Shown: positions 20,668 to 34,590 of the stretch, one piece after another
How positions within the stretch are numbered: the stretch's first letter is position 1
How the letters are laid out: every line of letters starts with the position of its first letter
From: Oxytricha trifallax
Lineage: Eukaryota; Ciliophora; Spirotrichea; Sporadotrichida; Oxytrichidae
Length of the DNA stretch: 64,000 nucleotides
Direction of reading: 5' to 3'
NCBI GenBank assembly: GCA_000711775.1
Contig: ARYC01000191.1
Location: 146,665-210,664, forward strand
Notes under the pieces: model-generated
Told to the model about the DNA's origin: nothing
Database searches by the model: none
The model's input: only the letters and a program-made list of their open reading frames with translations
Made by a program: the position numbers and the translations under genes

Positions 20668-22081
20668 AGTTGGATTATAGTATTAAGCTTAGAGGAAATT
20701 GTATTTGATTTAATTTCTATCGTCTAAAAAAATTGTAAATAGCTACATTGGGGTTTTACATGGAGTCAATTATTAGACTACCTCATTATACTAATAAGCA
20801 ATCCAAAATATAAAACGAGCTCTCAAAAGGCCTATTTCTGTGTCTGCTAAGCTATTCCAAAATCTATTGAACTAATAAATTCAAATAATGTATTAATTAA
20901 TGCTATATTAATTTTACAATATATTTGTGCATTCTTTGTAGTAATCCAAGAAATTGCAATCATAGTTATACAGCTTTGGGTCAAATTATACAATTTTACT
21001 GACAATAACATATCCTTGTCTTTTACTGTTTCAGTTAAGTGTTAAAATAATATCTCTTATGCTTTATTCTCTTTTAGACCTTGTCCTGAATTAATCTTAA
21101 TTTTTAGTCAAGCTACATTTATGATTAATAAATGATTAATCATAAGGAAAAATATAATATTTTGAAATTTTTAATTGTAAATTGTAATTAAGATGCATGC
21201 ATAAGTTAGCAAACCGCTTAATCATATCTTTATATTTCCTTTTATAGAACATTTAAAATAACTTTGTCAGAACTTCTTTAATTGTCTCCTTGAAATCTTC
21301 TTCTGAAGTTTCAGTTCAAATCTCCCACTGCGTTCACTAGGCTGTAACTCTGAAAATGAAAATTTAAGGTTTTACTATTATATTTTATGTGAATGCTTAT
21401 GTACCTTATCGTCATTATAATAATTCCTCTCACTAATATATTTCAAATATTAATAATTTTTTAACTTAAAGGATTTTAGGCCTGACTTTGTTAATCTTTT
21501 ATTTATATTGAGTTCTTTTAAGCTTTATACTATTGTGGAGGATAATTAGATATAAAAGACAGTCTTAAGAAGGGCAATGCATAGTTGTTTGTAAACGAAA
21601 TTATCAAAAAATAAAGGCTCTTAAAAAATTAAATAAGCAGTACCAAAGAGACATAAAATCAAAAAATTTCAAAAGTGAAGTAAATTATTATGGTTTAAAC
21701 ATTATTTTATACCATTAAATTAATATATTTGTTTTTTTATATTTCAAAAATATACAAATAATAATTGTATAAATACTTCAATTATCTTAAAATAAATCAA
21801 AAACATAAATATAGAAATAATTGCATTGATAGAAATGAATTATATCAATAAAGAAATATTATTTAATTATAATAATGATAATAATATACAATAATAGCAT
21901 TTATAATAAGACAATAACAATTAAAAATATTAAAAAGCCTTTATATTAAAATTAAAAAATAAATACAAATAATTTTCTATACGCCTTAAATTTCCCAAAT
22001 AATTTTAACTCTATAGATTTTTTCATGATACCAAAGAAGTATTTATAAATATAATGAAGATAATGTTCTAGGGTAATTAGA
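20668..22081. other. AT-rich stretch without a supported gene
   Basis: Increasingly AT-rich towards 22000. No long repeat, domain or RNA gene seen. Confidence 0.45.
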
Positions 22082-22171
22082 TTGTCGTGGATAAAAATAG
22101 ATACCGCCGAGCAGATTGGACGACTTATTCAGATCTCTAGGAGAATTATTTTTACATTTCAGGCTATTAAA

Positions 22172-22426
22172 ATGTCAGAGAATTCAAATCCTGCACTAGA
22201 ATCACGTCAAACCACTCGCCCGGCTAGTTATATACGATTACCAATACTTATGAATATTGCTAATAATGGCCTCTTTTCTAACCAAATTTTCACTAGAAAA
22301 TTTTTTATAGCTCATAATTAGTGGCTAAAAAAACGCGTTTTGCAGAGGAACCTCTAAAACCTAGCTGAGTTAATTTGCTCCATCAATTTACACCTCGGAC
22401 TGGAAATGAACTTACAGGAAGGATGA
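22172..22426 (+). CDS. Possible small gene, 84 aa
   Basis: ATG at 22172 and TGA at 22424-22426. The phase is open from about 22055 without an earlier ATG. Composition is balanced in an otherwise AT-rich area (SENSNPALESRQTTRPASYI, then IRLPILMNIANNGLFSNQ). No family is recognised. The upstream part (SWIKIDTAEQIGRLIQ) looks equally coding-like, so the gene may start earlier or be an internal exon. Confidence 0.35.
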
Positions 22427-23493
22427 GTCGAGAATATTGGGACTGATTAAAACATCATTTTTTGCAAGATTTTATAAGAACATATAATCCTGGTTTTTTC
22501 ATTAAAATATCATTCTATACTATATATAGTTTTGGCATTAATATAGTTATGCGGGTTGACCTTATCATAAATGATTTTGTCTGTTAAAAAAGTCCTTATC
22601 AATTAATATAAATTCGCTGTCGACTAAGCTATCTCAAAGATTACTCGTTTGGTGTTGTCAGGTATCTGGTTTGTAAGATGATCTCAATCTGTAGCTTTCA
22701 CATTTACATGTGCTGTCTGATATTCTCTATGAATTTTACAAAATAGAGCACATTCGAGTGTCTAGACATGTATTTTCTTTATGATTCTATTTTCTTAGAC
22801 TTAAAAACACTTTGCAATAAGGCATTTTGGATAAAATTAGTATTGTTGATAATTTTTATATATTTTCGATTTTATTAAATTACACTTATTTAATTATTTT
22901 TAAATGTCTTCTCAATAATTTGACTTCACTTAAGCATTATAATTTTTCCAAGAACCACTTGATCTAGAATTCATGTCTTATAAAGTTATTGAGATTTAAA
23001 AATTTTATTCCAATTAAACTTACTTTTTTCCTGCTAATTATTTTATCTTTAAAATTAATTACTTTATAATATTCGTTTTAATAGATCACATCATTAATTC
23101 GAATATTCTCTTGTTTTTCTCAATTATATTTGTCTTTGGCTTACTCCATTAATTCTTTAAGAAAGTCCAAAATTGGAAATTTGCTTATTTTTTTTCTTCA
23201 TAGTTTTTATTTTAACTTTAATAATTTTTAAACTCAATAGATTTCTATATTATAATTAAAATTATTAAACCCCAAATAATGATTATAGATTTCGAATCTT
23301 TAACCCTTATGGTTCTAGACAGATTTATTCTGACACACTAGATTTCTTAAAGCTTTGTCTATTGCTAATTATTCATGTTATGGTGACTGATTTGTCCATA
23401 CCTGGTTAAAAGAACGGGATATATTACTTAAGATGGTAAATGAAAAATCGTATTTATATCGCAACTTTTATATTAGAAAGTGCCTTTTCAGGA
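22427..23493. other. AT-rich stretch without a supported gene
   Basis: No feature found apart from ordinary AT-rich sequence. Confidence 0.45.
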
Positions 23494-23546
23494 ATTGACG
23501 TCCAGGACTCACCGCTGATTTCCATTCCTCACCATCATTAATAATT
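23494..23546. repeat. Outer inverted repeat, left copy (GACGTC box)
   Basis: ATTGACGTCCAGGACTCACC, then TTTCCATTCCTCACC and ATCATTAATAAT. It is inverted relative to 31893-31960, where the GACGTCCATTCCTCA unit occurs about one and a half times more. The pair brackets the 24297-31682 element. Confidence 0.6.
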
Positions 23547-24439
23547 TCATAAGTTTATCATACAACTCCATAAGAATAATAATATTTAAATGTTTATATA
23601 AACAAGAAGAAAATTTCACATGCGAAATATTTCTAACACTAATTAAATCAGAAAAATCAACAGATAGAATATCAATGGGTGAATAGTCAATTCTAACTTT
23701 TTGGACAATTTCTTATTTAAATAAAAGCTTTTTCTCATATTTTTTGCCAAAAAACGAGTTTTGTTATAAAATATATTAATATTTAGAGAAAAATTTTAAT
23801 ATTATACTCGCTTAATATTGGACACCTAACATTATATACCAGGATTTTTATATATATTTATAAATAATAAAAATCTTTCCATATTAATAAATCTGGATTT
23901 ATTACTTTTAGCATTAATTAAAATCTATGTAATAAGATATAATGCTTGTGGGCTTTTAAAATAATTTTATTTCAATAAATTCGTACAACTGTATTTTTTT
24001 TTAAAAAGGAAAAAAAGCATATAATTTCGTTAATTTAATTCACATTTATTTGAATTGTAACTTAATATCATTTATTTTCTATATTTAAGTTTCTTAAATT
24101 TTCATAGATCTTAATTTCAAATTAAAAAATAACTAAACAACATGTACAGATTTAATAATAAATTATAGTTTTTCTTAAAGACTGTTTATAAATGACATAA
24201 TTTAATTCACTAAGGAATAATGTTAAAAATAAATAGAAATTTCCAAATTTTAATTAAATTATTATTATAAAAGGCAAACTGGACCAGAAAAGTTTATTTA
24301 TTGATAAAATACATTCGAATTGGGAGATTTGTAAATAAAAATGCGAAACTATTTATTTGAATAAGTAACTGCCATTAATTTGAGAAACTTTACTTAACTG
24401 CGATTAATTAATATGGAGTTAGCTAATATTATTATTTTA

Positions 24440-25183
24440 ATGATTTCCCCAATTCTTTTCTAGCGCAGTGTTCCAAGGTGTTACTGTAGTCACCGCTAAA
24501 AGATATCTTCATCATATCTTCCTTCCACGATTCAAGTGCAAACTCTGATTGCTTTTCTTGATTATGATTTCACTAGAGCCTTAGATTTGGAGACTTTTAA
24601 ATGTGTCAAGGAATGCTCTTCAAATGAATCTGCTGTCGAATTATTATTAAGCTCTCAATCACTTCACACAGCCTAATTAGTGAGTGTCAAAGAACTACAT
24701 ATAAAAGCATCAAGATGTGAAATTTCAAGTACTTATTTAAAATATATTATTTCTTGTGGTTCTTTTATTGAAAATAAGAATACTACTTATAGTAGAGATC
24801 ACTTGATATAAAATAGCTTTCCTAATATTTATGAAACTAGAGTTAATAATTATCAAAGTCAACTAAAATAAATAACGTATCTGATTTTGGAGGTTTAATC
24901 ATTAATATTATTTGTTATATTAGTTTTACCAGTCCTTGCTATTAAATAAACATTTTTTGGTTTAGTACTTTTGAGGATTTTTGATCTTAAAAATTCAAGA
25001 TCCGCACAAGTATGGATGACCCTCAATAAAAGATGTAATACTATATATAGATCTTAGATTTATATACTTTCAAGGGCAATATTAAGATACTTATCTCTAC
25101 TTACTTTCTGCAAAATAAACTTAAATTTGATGATTGTGATGCTGGCAGGCAAATTAAGAATAATTTAAGACAGACTTTTCTGA
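24440..25183 (+). CDS. Reading frame starting inside the left terminal repeat, 247 codons
   Basis: ATG 24440, TGA 25181. The first 80 or so residues lie in the terminal inverted repeat and are repeated with few changes in the right repeat (31476 to 31201, minus). They include IQVQTLIAFLDYDFTRALDL and KCVKECSSNESAVELLLSSQ, a small Cys-containing domain. Beyond 24700 the sequence is unique. Around 24880 another phase reads more convincingly (SDFGGLIINIICY), so a frameshift is likely and the C-terminal part here is doubtful. It may be the N-terminus of the large internal protein. Confidence 0.5.
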
Positions 25184-28100
25184 TAAGTTTCCATCATTAG
25201 GTAGTAAAACAGTAATATAACTGAAGGGTATGATTTCAGTAGCTAACTATTATTACAGAATTGACATAGTAGAGATTTTGTAAGTAATTGCTTTATTTCT
25301 ACAATTGTTATTAGAATACAGGTTTCAAGGGATTATTTTTTATGAATATGAGGCACAGACTGTAGAATAGTATGAGATTTATTATAGATAAGAATACATT
25401 CTATTAAAATTTTGGATATTATCACAGCAATTTGGTTTATGTTAGTACTAGGGGAAATTAAGGGCAGTCTATATATACTATGCTACAATTCCAGATAGTG
25501 AGACTACTCAATTTTTGTACAGGTTATTTATATTTGATAGAAACACATAAAAAATAACGTAGAGTGCCTTTTTACTCTGGTGGTGCGTTTCATATGTAAT
25601 GTTTGGATTATGATTAATAATCAAATTTTCTAATCACACTTTTACTCAGACTAGCTTATTTCCAAACTAAAAACCATATTTACGATAAGTTTTGATTACA
25701 AAGAAGTGTTAAAAGCTGTAAGAATAGTTACTTCAGGTAGATCTTATAACTTGGATTATGCAAGTAACAATTTCAGATTAAATCAATATAAATACAACAC
25801 TGTTTATTGTGGGTTATCTATGATAGTTATAGAAGGATTCCCTCGAGCAAATTTAACAAACGAATATATTAATAATAAAGGAGACTTATGCAAGGATTTT
25901 GTTATCTATAATTTTCCAAATAATTATACAGCAACTACTAATTTAATTTCTATTTCAGATATGATGAAAAATAATGCTTTATATCCAGAATATTTGCTCT
26001 AATAGGGCATTTTTAAAATAGCTAAAATCTTATGGGTTGACATTGAAATATCACATTTTACTCTAGCTTTATAATTGAATTCAGCTATGAGAGTTAGAGG
26101 TCAAATGCCATGAATTTTCAAGAATTTTATAAGAAAAGTAACCTTGATATATTCAACTCTCATTATCTAAATGATGTATCTACAAGCGATGTTACATCGA
26201 CACTTGCTGCTGCAATTTTATTTAATGTTGACAGAAAGTATGGCTTTGGTACCCACTCATGCTTTTAATAAAGATGACAAAGTGGATGTCTACTTCACAA
26301 GCAACTTATTATCAACAAATTCATTCAGAAGGAGTCAATTTCATGGCTTAAACATATTATGAATATAATACTTTGCCAAATTTCTCGGATCCTAGAGGAA
26401 TATATGCAAAATAGGTAAACTAAACAGTTTTGATATTGCCATTTATCAATGCTTTTTTCAAAGCTGCAATTTTTGAATTTTATTGCGAGAATGTAGTTTT
26501 CAATGATATGAGATTTATGATGTAAAGGATGCAAAAATTTCTACTAATAAATTTTTGAATGGAGATCCTATTTCTTTTTTGGTTTTTAGTTAAAAAGCCA
26601 AACACGAATTCATTATCAGTTTTTATAACTCCAACTGTTACAATTCCACTTATCACTGCATATTTAGTCTACTATGACTCAGGAAGTAGACTTTGGGATT
26701 TTGAGTATTTATCCACTACAAATGAGTAACAACCCACAGACTTCTATTTAAGGATATCGAATATGCAAAGTTCTTATGAGTTTGATACATATGATAGTAG
26801 AGTTTGATGCGATTAAATTTGGATACAATCAGACTTAATTTTTAAATCCGCAGTTCTTACAGATATAGCTGTAGGTTGGAATAACACTTATAAGGCCTAT
26901 GGTGGTATTATTCTAGTGGAATCGGTGGGATATCTGCTCTTAGACAAAATAAGGATTATTAACATGCACGCATCCTCGATTTTAACAGCTGGATGAGGGA
27001 GATTTTTGTATTATAATCCAAATAAGACTTTCCTATTTTCTGTAACCAACTGCTTATTTACGTGTATTCTCATTTTCAACAGATATAACAATTAAACCAC
27101 TAGTTAATTAATTAAATATGATCAAGGGTATGTGTTCTAATTTAATACATAGTTGAAGAATTAGGAGGGAATTTTTACAAATAACAACTTCAGTCACTGT
27201 CCAATAGCTTATCTGGGTAGTGGGTGAATATATTTGCCAAACAACAAAGTTAATAAGATTACTCCTTATAATAATACCCTCATAAATAACTTGCATTATT
27301 TGGAGGAGCTATTTATTACGAGTATTGCTAACTCGAATTATTTTACAAAAATACATACTTGAAAAACTATACATTCCAATGTGGAATATTTATTTAGTAA
27401 ACCCATTAGAAAACCCTCTAATTTTAAATTCTAACAAGTTTAAGTAATCTTCTTATGTGGCTACACAGCCTGGTGGTTCTCTCATGATTATAGATAATGT
27501 TACGCTGTCAAGCTAGATTTTGTAGATTTTAAATAATACATCAGATTTTTCAAGTTAGGGGTATTTCAAAGGGGTGACTGCTTTGTATGCAATGATCTTG
27601 GCTATAAATGCAACTGGAAATATTTAGTTGACGTTCTAAAACATAAAATGGATATTATTACAGCATCAACTACTATTCTTAGTGGATTGATTAATATTAA
27701 TTTCACCGATGTCACTTAGACTTCATCAAGTGCATAATTCACTGCTGCATTATATTCACTAATTGCAATATTAATAATCTGAATGGTATTGGAAAAAATA
27801 TAATAGAAATACGTAATAGGGTTAATTCTTCCTGTATAACACTTGAGAACACTAATTTACTAACTATTTAAGGCAATTCAGTGGTTAGTGGTTATACTTT
27901 TCGTTAATTAGCTGTTTAATCGAACACTTTTAAATGATTGGGGCTAATTTTATAATTTTAATCATATGGAAACAGTGGAGCTCTATATATTAAGAGAGTT
28001 GAAAACTAAGTTATATTAAACTCTACTAGAATTATAAAATCTCAAAGTTTACAAGGGTGTGGGGATTTTTATTTCATGGATGGTGATGGGGCATAGTTTC

Positions 28101-30590
28101 TAAAAATATCTTAATTTGCCATTTAATATTTGAGAAGCTTATAAAATACAGGGATCACTTACCTGAAAGGAAAATCTGTAGTTATGCAAATTAAATAAGA
28201 TACTTTATTTTTTTAAACTACTTATAGTCAAGCAAATGGTGGGATACTTTATTTGGAGGCGATTGAAAGTGAAATTTTATCAATTTCCATTTTATAAATA
28301 TCGGATATTTAAACCATCTTAATATGCTTGGTTTACGTAAAGTCAAACACATATAATTTAACGATTTAAAATACCTAACTAAAACCTTTTGATATCAGTT
28401 AATCTGGTGTGGTGATTTAAGTGTCAAGCTCTACTGCTAACTACTATATCAATATTATGAATAATACTTCTATCGAAAGCATGAATAGTTCAGTTTCGGG
28501 TGGCTTTATTCATAATGAGGCAAAATAATAATCTTGCATTTTGACACTGTAATCATGAATAACATAAATTCTATTAATGGGTCAAGTGGTTTTATTTACG
28601 CTCAACCAGATACATTTCTTAACATGAAATTCTTTAATTCAATAAAACTAATTTCTAAGCATATGTATTAGGATCTTTTTTTTGAATTACTCCTTCTCTG
28701 ATTCAGGGAGTGACCCCTCATCCATAATTTTAATTATTTTAATTCAAAACAGTACTTTCAATATAATTGAAAATGGACTGTGACAAATCTTTCCTGCCAA
28801 TTATAATTTAGTTGTGAATGATCCTCGTTCATAGGTATATTATATGCCAGTAGCTTTTTCGATTTTTTAGAAAAGATTACTTGCACTATTACTTCAATTG
28901 ACAATTAATATTCGAAAAGCTATGATAGTAACTAAGGAAGTTTTTTCAATCTAACAAAAAGTACAAATTTTAGTGACTCTAATTAAAAATTTATGCAGTT
29001 AAGTGCTGGCCACTGATGTGTTGCATATTGTGATAGTTCCTCTATGAACTTTACAGGAAGTTAATTTCTAGATATTATTGCATTTCAAGGTGGATTGGTA
29101 TATTCGTTTGGCAACTCATAGCTAGTCTTCAACAACATACATATTAAAAATATTAATAGTATAGGTATCGGTAGACTGATATACATTGTAAAAAACGAAA
29201 ATGATACAAGGTTTGAAGCTTGCTTAACAATTTAAAACTTTGAAAAATCATGGACTTTAATTGAATCCTAAGATAAAGGATGGTTCATATATTCTAAGCA
29301 TCTTAGCTTGACTTTAATTTGCAAAACTTACAGATTCAATTTATTTATGCAAAAAAATCAGGTGGTTTCTTATTTCTAGAATCACAGAAGTCTCTAACTC
29401 TCACAAATGTTATAATTAAAAAACATAACTTAAAATCAAGGAATAATGATTTAATCAAAGAATAATTTAATGACTTTTCCATGGAGTAGATAAATGTTTA
29501 ATGCTATGATTATACTCTAAATAATCAATTATCAGGCATTTAATCTCTAGGAGTGCTTGGCATCAATGATTCTCATGGCTCTCTCATTGATATTCAAGGA
29601 GCTAACTCTGTGTAATCTCTTTATAATAATTTTTTCAAATTGCTTTATAGCTTCTTATGGAGCATTATTTAACTTACAAAATGTCTCAAAGTTTATCGAT
29701 TAATCTTCATCTATCATCCAAAACTGAGCCGTGATAGGAGTGGCAGTTTATTTATAAAATTTCCCAGATGTAACTTTTAATCTTTCCAATTTTACAGGCA
29801 ATGTGGCAGATCAAGACGGAAGTATTATGTAAATGGATAATGTAATAATTATATTTTTTGAAAATGTGTAGATGAATAGTTTTTGAGCTATTTAGACGGT
29901 GGGTTTATTTATGTTCAAGAGGGAGATGCCAATGACATTGGATAGTGCATTAGTTTCATTGGAACTGACAGATAGATTAGTACTTATTAACGTATTTCTG
30001 GTAATGGAGAATATTTCTACTAAGAGTCTAAGAACATTTATTTGATCCTTGCCATTAAAATAACAATAACAAATGTAAAAGCAGGACTATCTGGCGGTTT
30101 CATTTATTCAACAAATTCTAGAAAACTTTACCTCCACAATTTAATAATAAAAAATGCTTCATCCTCAGTTAGTGGTGGGGCTGTACTTTTAAGTAGCTAT
30201 TAAAATACAGAAATTCATCTTTTAAATTTACAAGATCAATGTCAATTTAGTGCAATATTATAAGAGCTGGTATTTAGAGTTTAAGTTCAACTTCTTTCAC
30301 TAATGGCGCTGCTTTTCATATAATAAACAGTTAATATCAAATTGAAACAACTTCGAATACTATAGAATATAGCTAAAACTCTTAAAATGGAGCTGATTTC
30401 ATCTAAAAAACACAAAACTTTCCAACTCTTAAGATTCTGTATATCAATAAAACTCTGCTAAATATGGAGACGTCTATTATTGCCAAAATTGTTTAATAAT
30501 TTCTAACTCTATGTTCTTTAAGTGAAATTACGCTTAAAATTATGAAATTATATATGCTTTAGATTCAATCAACATCACATCTAATTGAAT
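25184..30590 (+). pseudogene. Long decayed gene, secreted/surface-protein-like with repeated Gly-Gly-Phe/Ile units
   Basis: Plus-strand coding pieces switch phase many times. The best block is open from about 25690 to TGA 26111 (CGLSMIVIEGFPRANLTNEY, then KGDLCKDFVIYNFPNNYTAT). Further downstream, units such as NSSVSGGFIHNEAK, NSINGSSGFIYAQPDTFLN and SGGFIYSTNSRKLYL recur about every 60-80 residues. This spacing and the N-I/V-x-N and GGF-I-Y pattern resemble parallel beta-helix repeat proteins of ciliate cell surfaces, an inference from pattern only. Frameshifts and TGAs make the copy non-functional unless small inserts are removed. Confidence 0.45.
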
Positions 30591-31009
30591 ATTGTAGGAA
30601 TACCTACGAATTTGGTAAAACAATTATAAATATATTTAAATTATTTGAAATTTGTGGCAGTTAAAGTTGACCAATTTAAAGGATCTTGTTCTCATTTGAT
30701 AGAGAATTCAAAATTAGCTGGACTTTATAAATGGCGGTACTATTTTATCGCATCCTTGGAGCGAAATAACTCGACTTTAATAAAACACAAATAAATTCAA
30801 TAAATCTTACCCTCACATTAAAGTCGAGTTATCTCGTTCCATGGATGCGATAAAATAGTACCGCCAATAAAAAAGTCCAGCTAATTTTGAATTCTCTATC
30901 AAATGAGCCCAAGATCGATTAAATTGGCCAACTTTAACCGCCAATAATTTAATGAATAATTAATTTAATAAAAAATTATTTTCCCAAATTCAAATGTATC
31001 CCTACAATA
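30591..31009. mobile_element. Small palindromic element inside the 7.4-kb element
   Basis: Ends ATTGTAGGAATACCTACGAA and the complement of ATTGTAGGGATACATTTGAA. Inner arms contain GGCAGTTAAAG, GGCGGTACTATTTTATCGCA and GAGTCGAGTT-like blocks, each matched by its complement at 30810-30950. A second member of the family is at 58581-58856. No coding capacity. Confidence 0.75.
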
Positions 31010-31200
31010 ATAGCTACGAACATTAGGCCTAGCAATCAGTTTCTATTCTATACTCTATTACATAAGCCCAATAATCCACTAAAAAATTGTGAAATATTAT
31101 CCTTAGAGGGGTTGGTATTAGATTGGAGAATAACTAGTGAAATCAAAATGGAGGAGGTTTTTATATTGAATATGTAAAGTTACACATTTTCACATATTCA

Positions 31201-31476
31201 TCATGATGCTTCTATATCTAGTCGTTTTACACTGACTAATTAGGCTGTGTGAAGTGATTGAGAGCTTAATAATAATTCGACAGCAGATTCATTTGAAGAG
31301 CATTCCTTGACACATTTCAAAGTCTCCAAATCTAAGGCTCTAGTGAAATCATAATCAAGAAAAGCAATCAGAGTTTGCACTTGAATCGTGGAAGGAAGAT
31401 ATGATGAAGATATCTTTTAGCGGTGGCTACAGTAACACCTTGGAACACTGCTCTTGAAAAGAATCGGAGAAATCAT
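31201..31476 (-). CDS. Reading frame in the right terminal repeat, 91 aa
   Basis: ATG 31476, TGA 31203-31201. It is nearly identical to the first 80 codons of the frame in the left repeat and reads inward in the same way. That the frame is intact in both arms suggests it was under selection or was recently homogenised. It contains SVPRCYCSHRQKISSSYLPS and KCVKECSSNESAVELLLSSQ. Confidence 0.5.
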
Positions 31477-31892
31477 TAAATAATTATATTAGCTAACTCC
31501 ATATTAATTAATCGCAGTTTATAAATAGTCACATAATGTTAATTTTAGTATAAGGTAGTTAAGTAAATAGGGATATAATTTGATCTCAAAGTTTCTCTAT
31601 TTAGTGGCAGTTACATATTCAAATAAATAGTTTCGCATTTTATTTTACAAATCTCCCTTTTCGAATGTATTTTATCAATAATAGTTTAAAATATAAAACA
31701 ATTTATAACAACAATAAGACTGCTGAATTATAAAAATATAATTTCAATGAAGTTTATTGGCATAATCCACTCTACTATAAAGTAATGTGATTACTCACTA
31801 TCATATATTATAAGTTCGATGGGAGATAACATACAATTAGCTTTGTAAAGATAGATATAACCTATAACAAAGTGTTTTGGGGAATATTTAAG

Positions 31893-31960
31893 TATTATTA
31901 ATGATGGTAGGGAATGGACGTCATCGGTGAGGAACGGATGCCTGAGGAATGGACGTCAAT
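31893..31960. repeat. Outer inverted repeat, right copy
   Basis: Complement of the 23494-23546 block, with the GGAATGGACGTC unit present twice (31910-31922 and 31946-31957). See the left copy. Confidence 0.6.
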
Positions 31961-32528
31961 ACCCGCATTTACTAAAAAAAGTAAGAGTTTAAATTCCAAT
32001 CGTTATTTGTAATCACTCTTTAAGATTTCAAAGGTGTTTTCTTTAGGAAGACATTTTTTAGAATTCTTTTTTTTACTATATTTTACTAATTAACCAATAT
32101 ATTAATTTATAAATAATTTAACAAAAGTATAGATCTGCTTATTATTATTGTAATTCATTTTTAATATTGACAGTATCCTCTGTTTCACATGCTTGACTTT
32201 TTATTAGAATCATGATATAATTTGATGTAAGGAATTAGTTATAATTTTTTAACTATTGCTTTTATTTTTACTCTCTACGTATATTATGATTTCATTTATA
32301 TCTTAGTTCTTTTGTGAATAAGATATTCTTTGCTGTATTGTATTCAGAGAAATGGATTGAGAACTCTAAGGTGAAATGCATTTAATGGTTTTCACATACC
32401 TTGAACATATTAAACCTCCATTATGTAAATGCTAAACTTATCTTATTATGGTTGAATCACAACAATTAGTTCAATCTTATGAGCTCATAAAGAAAACTTG
32501 AGGAAATATGAACTTAGTCTTAAATAGT

Positions 32529-32783
32529 TCAGAGATACTAAAGTATTTATTAAATATTATCAAGAATTGGTAAAAATAGTTTTTAATGAATTTAAATAGT
32601 AGATATTCGTACTGCGAAAAGATAAAATGGATATTTGTTTTTCTTGATACCATTAGCCTTTGAATATTTTACCATCTTAGCATATAAATTTATTATATTG
32701 TTCCTTTCTTTTTCTAGTGTCTCTTGAGTTCTCAAACTTCTGACTTCGTTACACCAAATGGTAGGTATTGTTAAAATGTACAT
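32529..32783 (-). CDS. Possible small gene, 84 aa
   Basis: ATG 32783, TGA 32531-32529. The middle part is charged and protein-like (RSLRTQETLEKERNNIINLY). It stands in AT-rich DNA where frames of this length occur by chance. No family recognised. Confidence 0.2.
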
Positions 32784-34332
32784 TTTTTAGATTTGCTTTT
32801 TGTAACTTACACTCTTTATTAAATAACCACCACCTTCTCCACCAACACCATCTTTAGTCTTGATTTTATTATATTAATTATATTAATTTAACTTATCAAT
32901 TTTATTAATAAAAATTGTGATTTATTCTACTTCTTATCTAAAGTTATTCGTGGTTTAAATTAAATTTCCTTTTTCAGGTTGCTAGGATTTCTCCTATATT
33001 TATCTATCCGTTTTCATGAGTATAAGCATATTATTTTAATTAATTCATCTCAAATAAATCTATGAAGAGGAATTTAAGTTATTTAATAGTAAAATAGCAT
33101 AAAATTACATGCAAAATTAAAAATTAGCATTAATATAATCATAGTTATTCTATCTTATAACTTAATTTTTAATATTTAGAAACTAATATAAATTATTAAA
33201 TGAAGAAGCCCACAAGAAAAACATAGTCAATTATTTGATCAATTAGAATGCTTAAAAAGGAATATATTAAATATATTTAGATCAGTAATCAAAATTAGTT
33301 AACAAAGATTATTTTTATAAAAAAATACTATAATATTAGAGTGCTATATTCAATTGGATATTGAATATATTGAATTTATCATTTAACTGATTGTATTCTC
33401 TGTTAGTAACTTTGATTATATTTTTAAAAATAACCATGAAGAAATAAAGAGATAAACTTATTTCTTGTTTTTAATTTTAAATTTATCAATTATTAATTAT
33501 CAAATAGCAATGAAAGAAGTACTCCCATTTTTCTCTTTATTAAAGTCACTTTTTAACAATTTGCCTAATTGTAATTAATAAATTATATAAATATTAGTTA
33601 TTTACAATAACTAATATTTCAATCTATTAAGCAGAGAATATGCATTAGAGTATCAATCACAGAAAGACAGCCAGACTCCCATATACCAAAGATAACTTAG
33701 CTCTTTAACTCTATTATCCTTATCCCCTCTGTTTCTTAAACATTTTCTTGAACTTAGCAATATTTCTGTTTAATATTTCAACATTAATAGCTCGTATTAA
33801 TTCTTTAACATTCTCTATGCAGATGAGTTACCTATATAATTTAAATATTTCAAATACTATGATAGGTTTCATCTCAATTTATTTGTTTTATATTCCTTTT
33901 TATTAATTAAAAACCCATAATTGAATTGCAACTTTATCATTAATATCTCCATTTAAATTAGTATTTTAAGCATTTTTATGATATATAAATAAGAGTTTTA
34001 ATATTAAAGAATTCAAATGATATTTACATATTATCTTGCTCTATATTTCTACTTCTTTTTAAATAGTTGCATTTGTATTTACGATGATAAGTCAAATGAT
34101 CCTGCAAAATAATACACCATTTACTTGATGCAACTTGGACTATTAGAAAGACGTTAATACCAGCTTTCAAAATGATAAGGAGAATCTAATATAGTAGTTT
34201 CAACAGAGATAGGCCCATTTACATGATCATTTAGAGTAATGATTTCAAGAAAAACCATAATTAATATACATATTTATGTTGCAGTAAGTAGTTAATATCA
34301 AATAACAGTAGCATTATTCATGAAACTATCAT

Positions 34333-34590
34333 TCACACCTTCATCATTATGAACTAATTTTCCATTATTATCTCTTGCAATTCCCTATTGAAGTCTCTGT
34401 TTCCACATCTACCACCACATCTTATTGCCGTAAAATAATTTAAAAATATTTATTCACCAACTCCATCTTCAACAAGTAATGTTCTCTTATTAAATATAAC
34501 TATTAATTTGATATAATTATTAATCATCACTATAGATCGTAATTAGTAGCCGAGGTTGTTCTTAGCTTTGCTAATAATTCCAGTAGTATC
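34333..34590 (-). pseudogene. Possible gene fragment with Gly/Cys-rich segment
   Basis: Open for 85 codons between TGAs, with a segment IRCGGRCGNRDFNREL near 34390. The sequence is GC-richer than its neighbours. It has no ATG near its beginning. The pattern of short beta-like stretches vaguely recalls the surface-protein gene at 25184-30590, but no alignment was possible. Confidence 0.2.

Larger units (their letters stand above)
24297..31682. mobile_element. 7.4-kb element with long terminal inverted repeats
   Basis: Ends begin TTATTGATAAAATACATTCG on both sides. The inverted repeats extend with gaps for about 400 bp (left 24298-24680, right 31230-31681). Possible 6-bp target repeat AGTTTA at 24291-24296 and 31683-31688. 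An AACTGCC box lies about 70 bp inside each end, as in several other elements of the window. The interior holds a long decayed surface-protein-like gene and a smaller palindromic element (30591-31009). No transposase was recognised. Confidence 0.7.
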
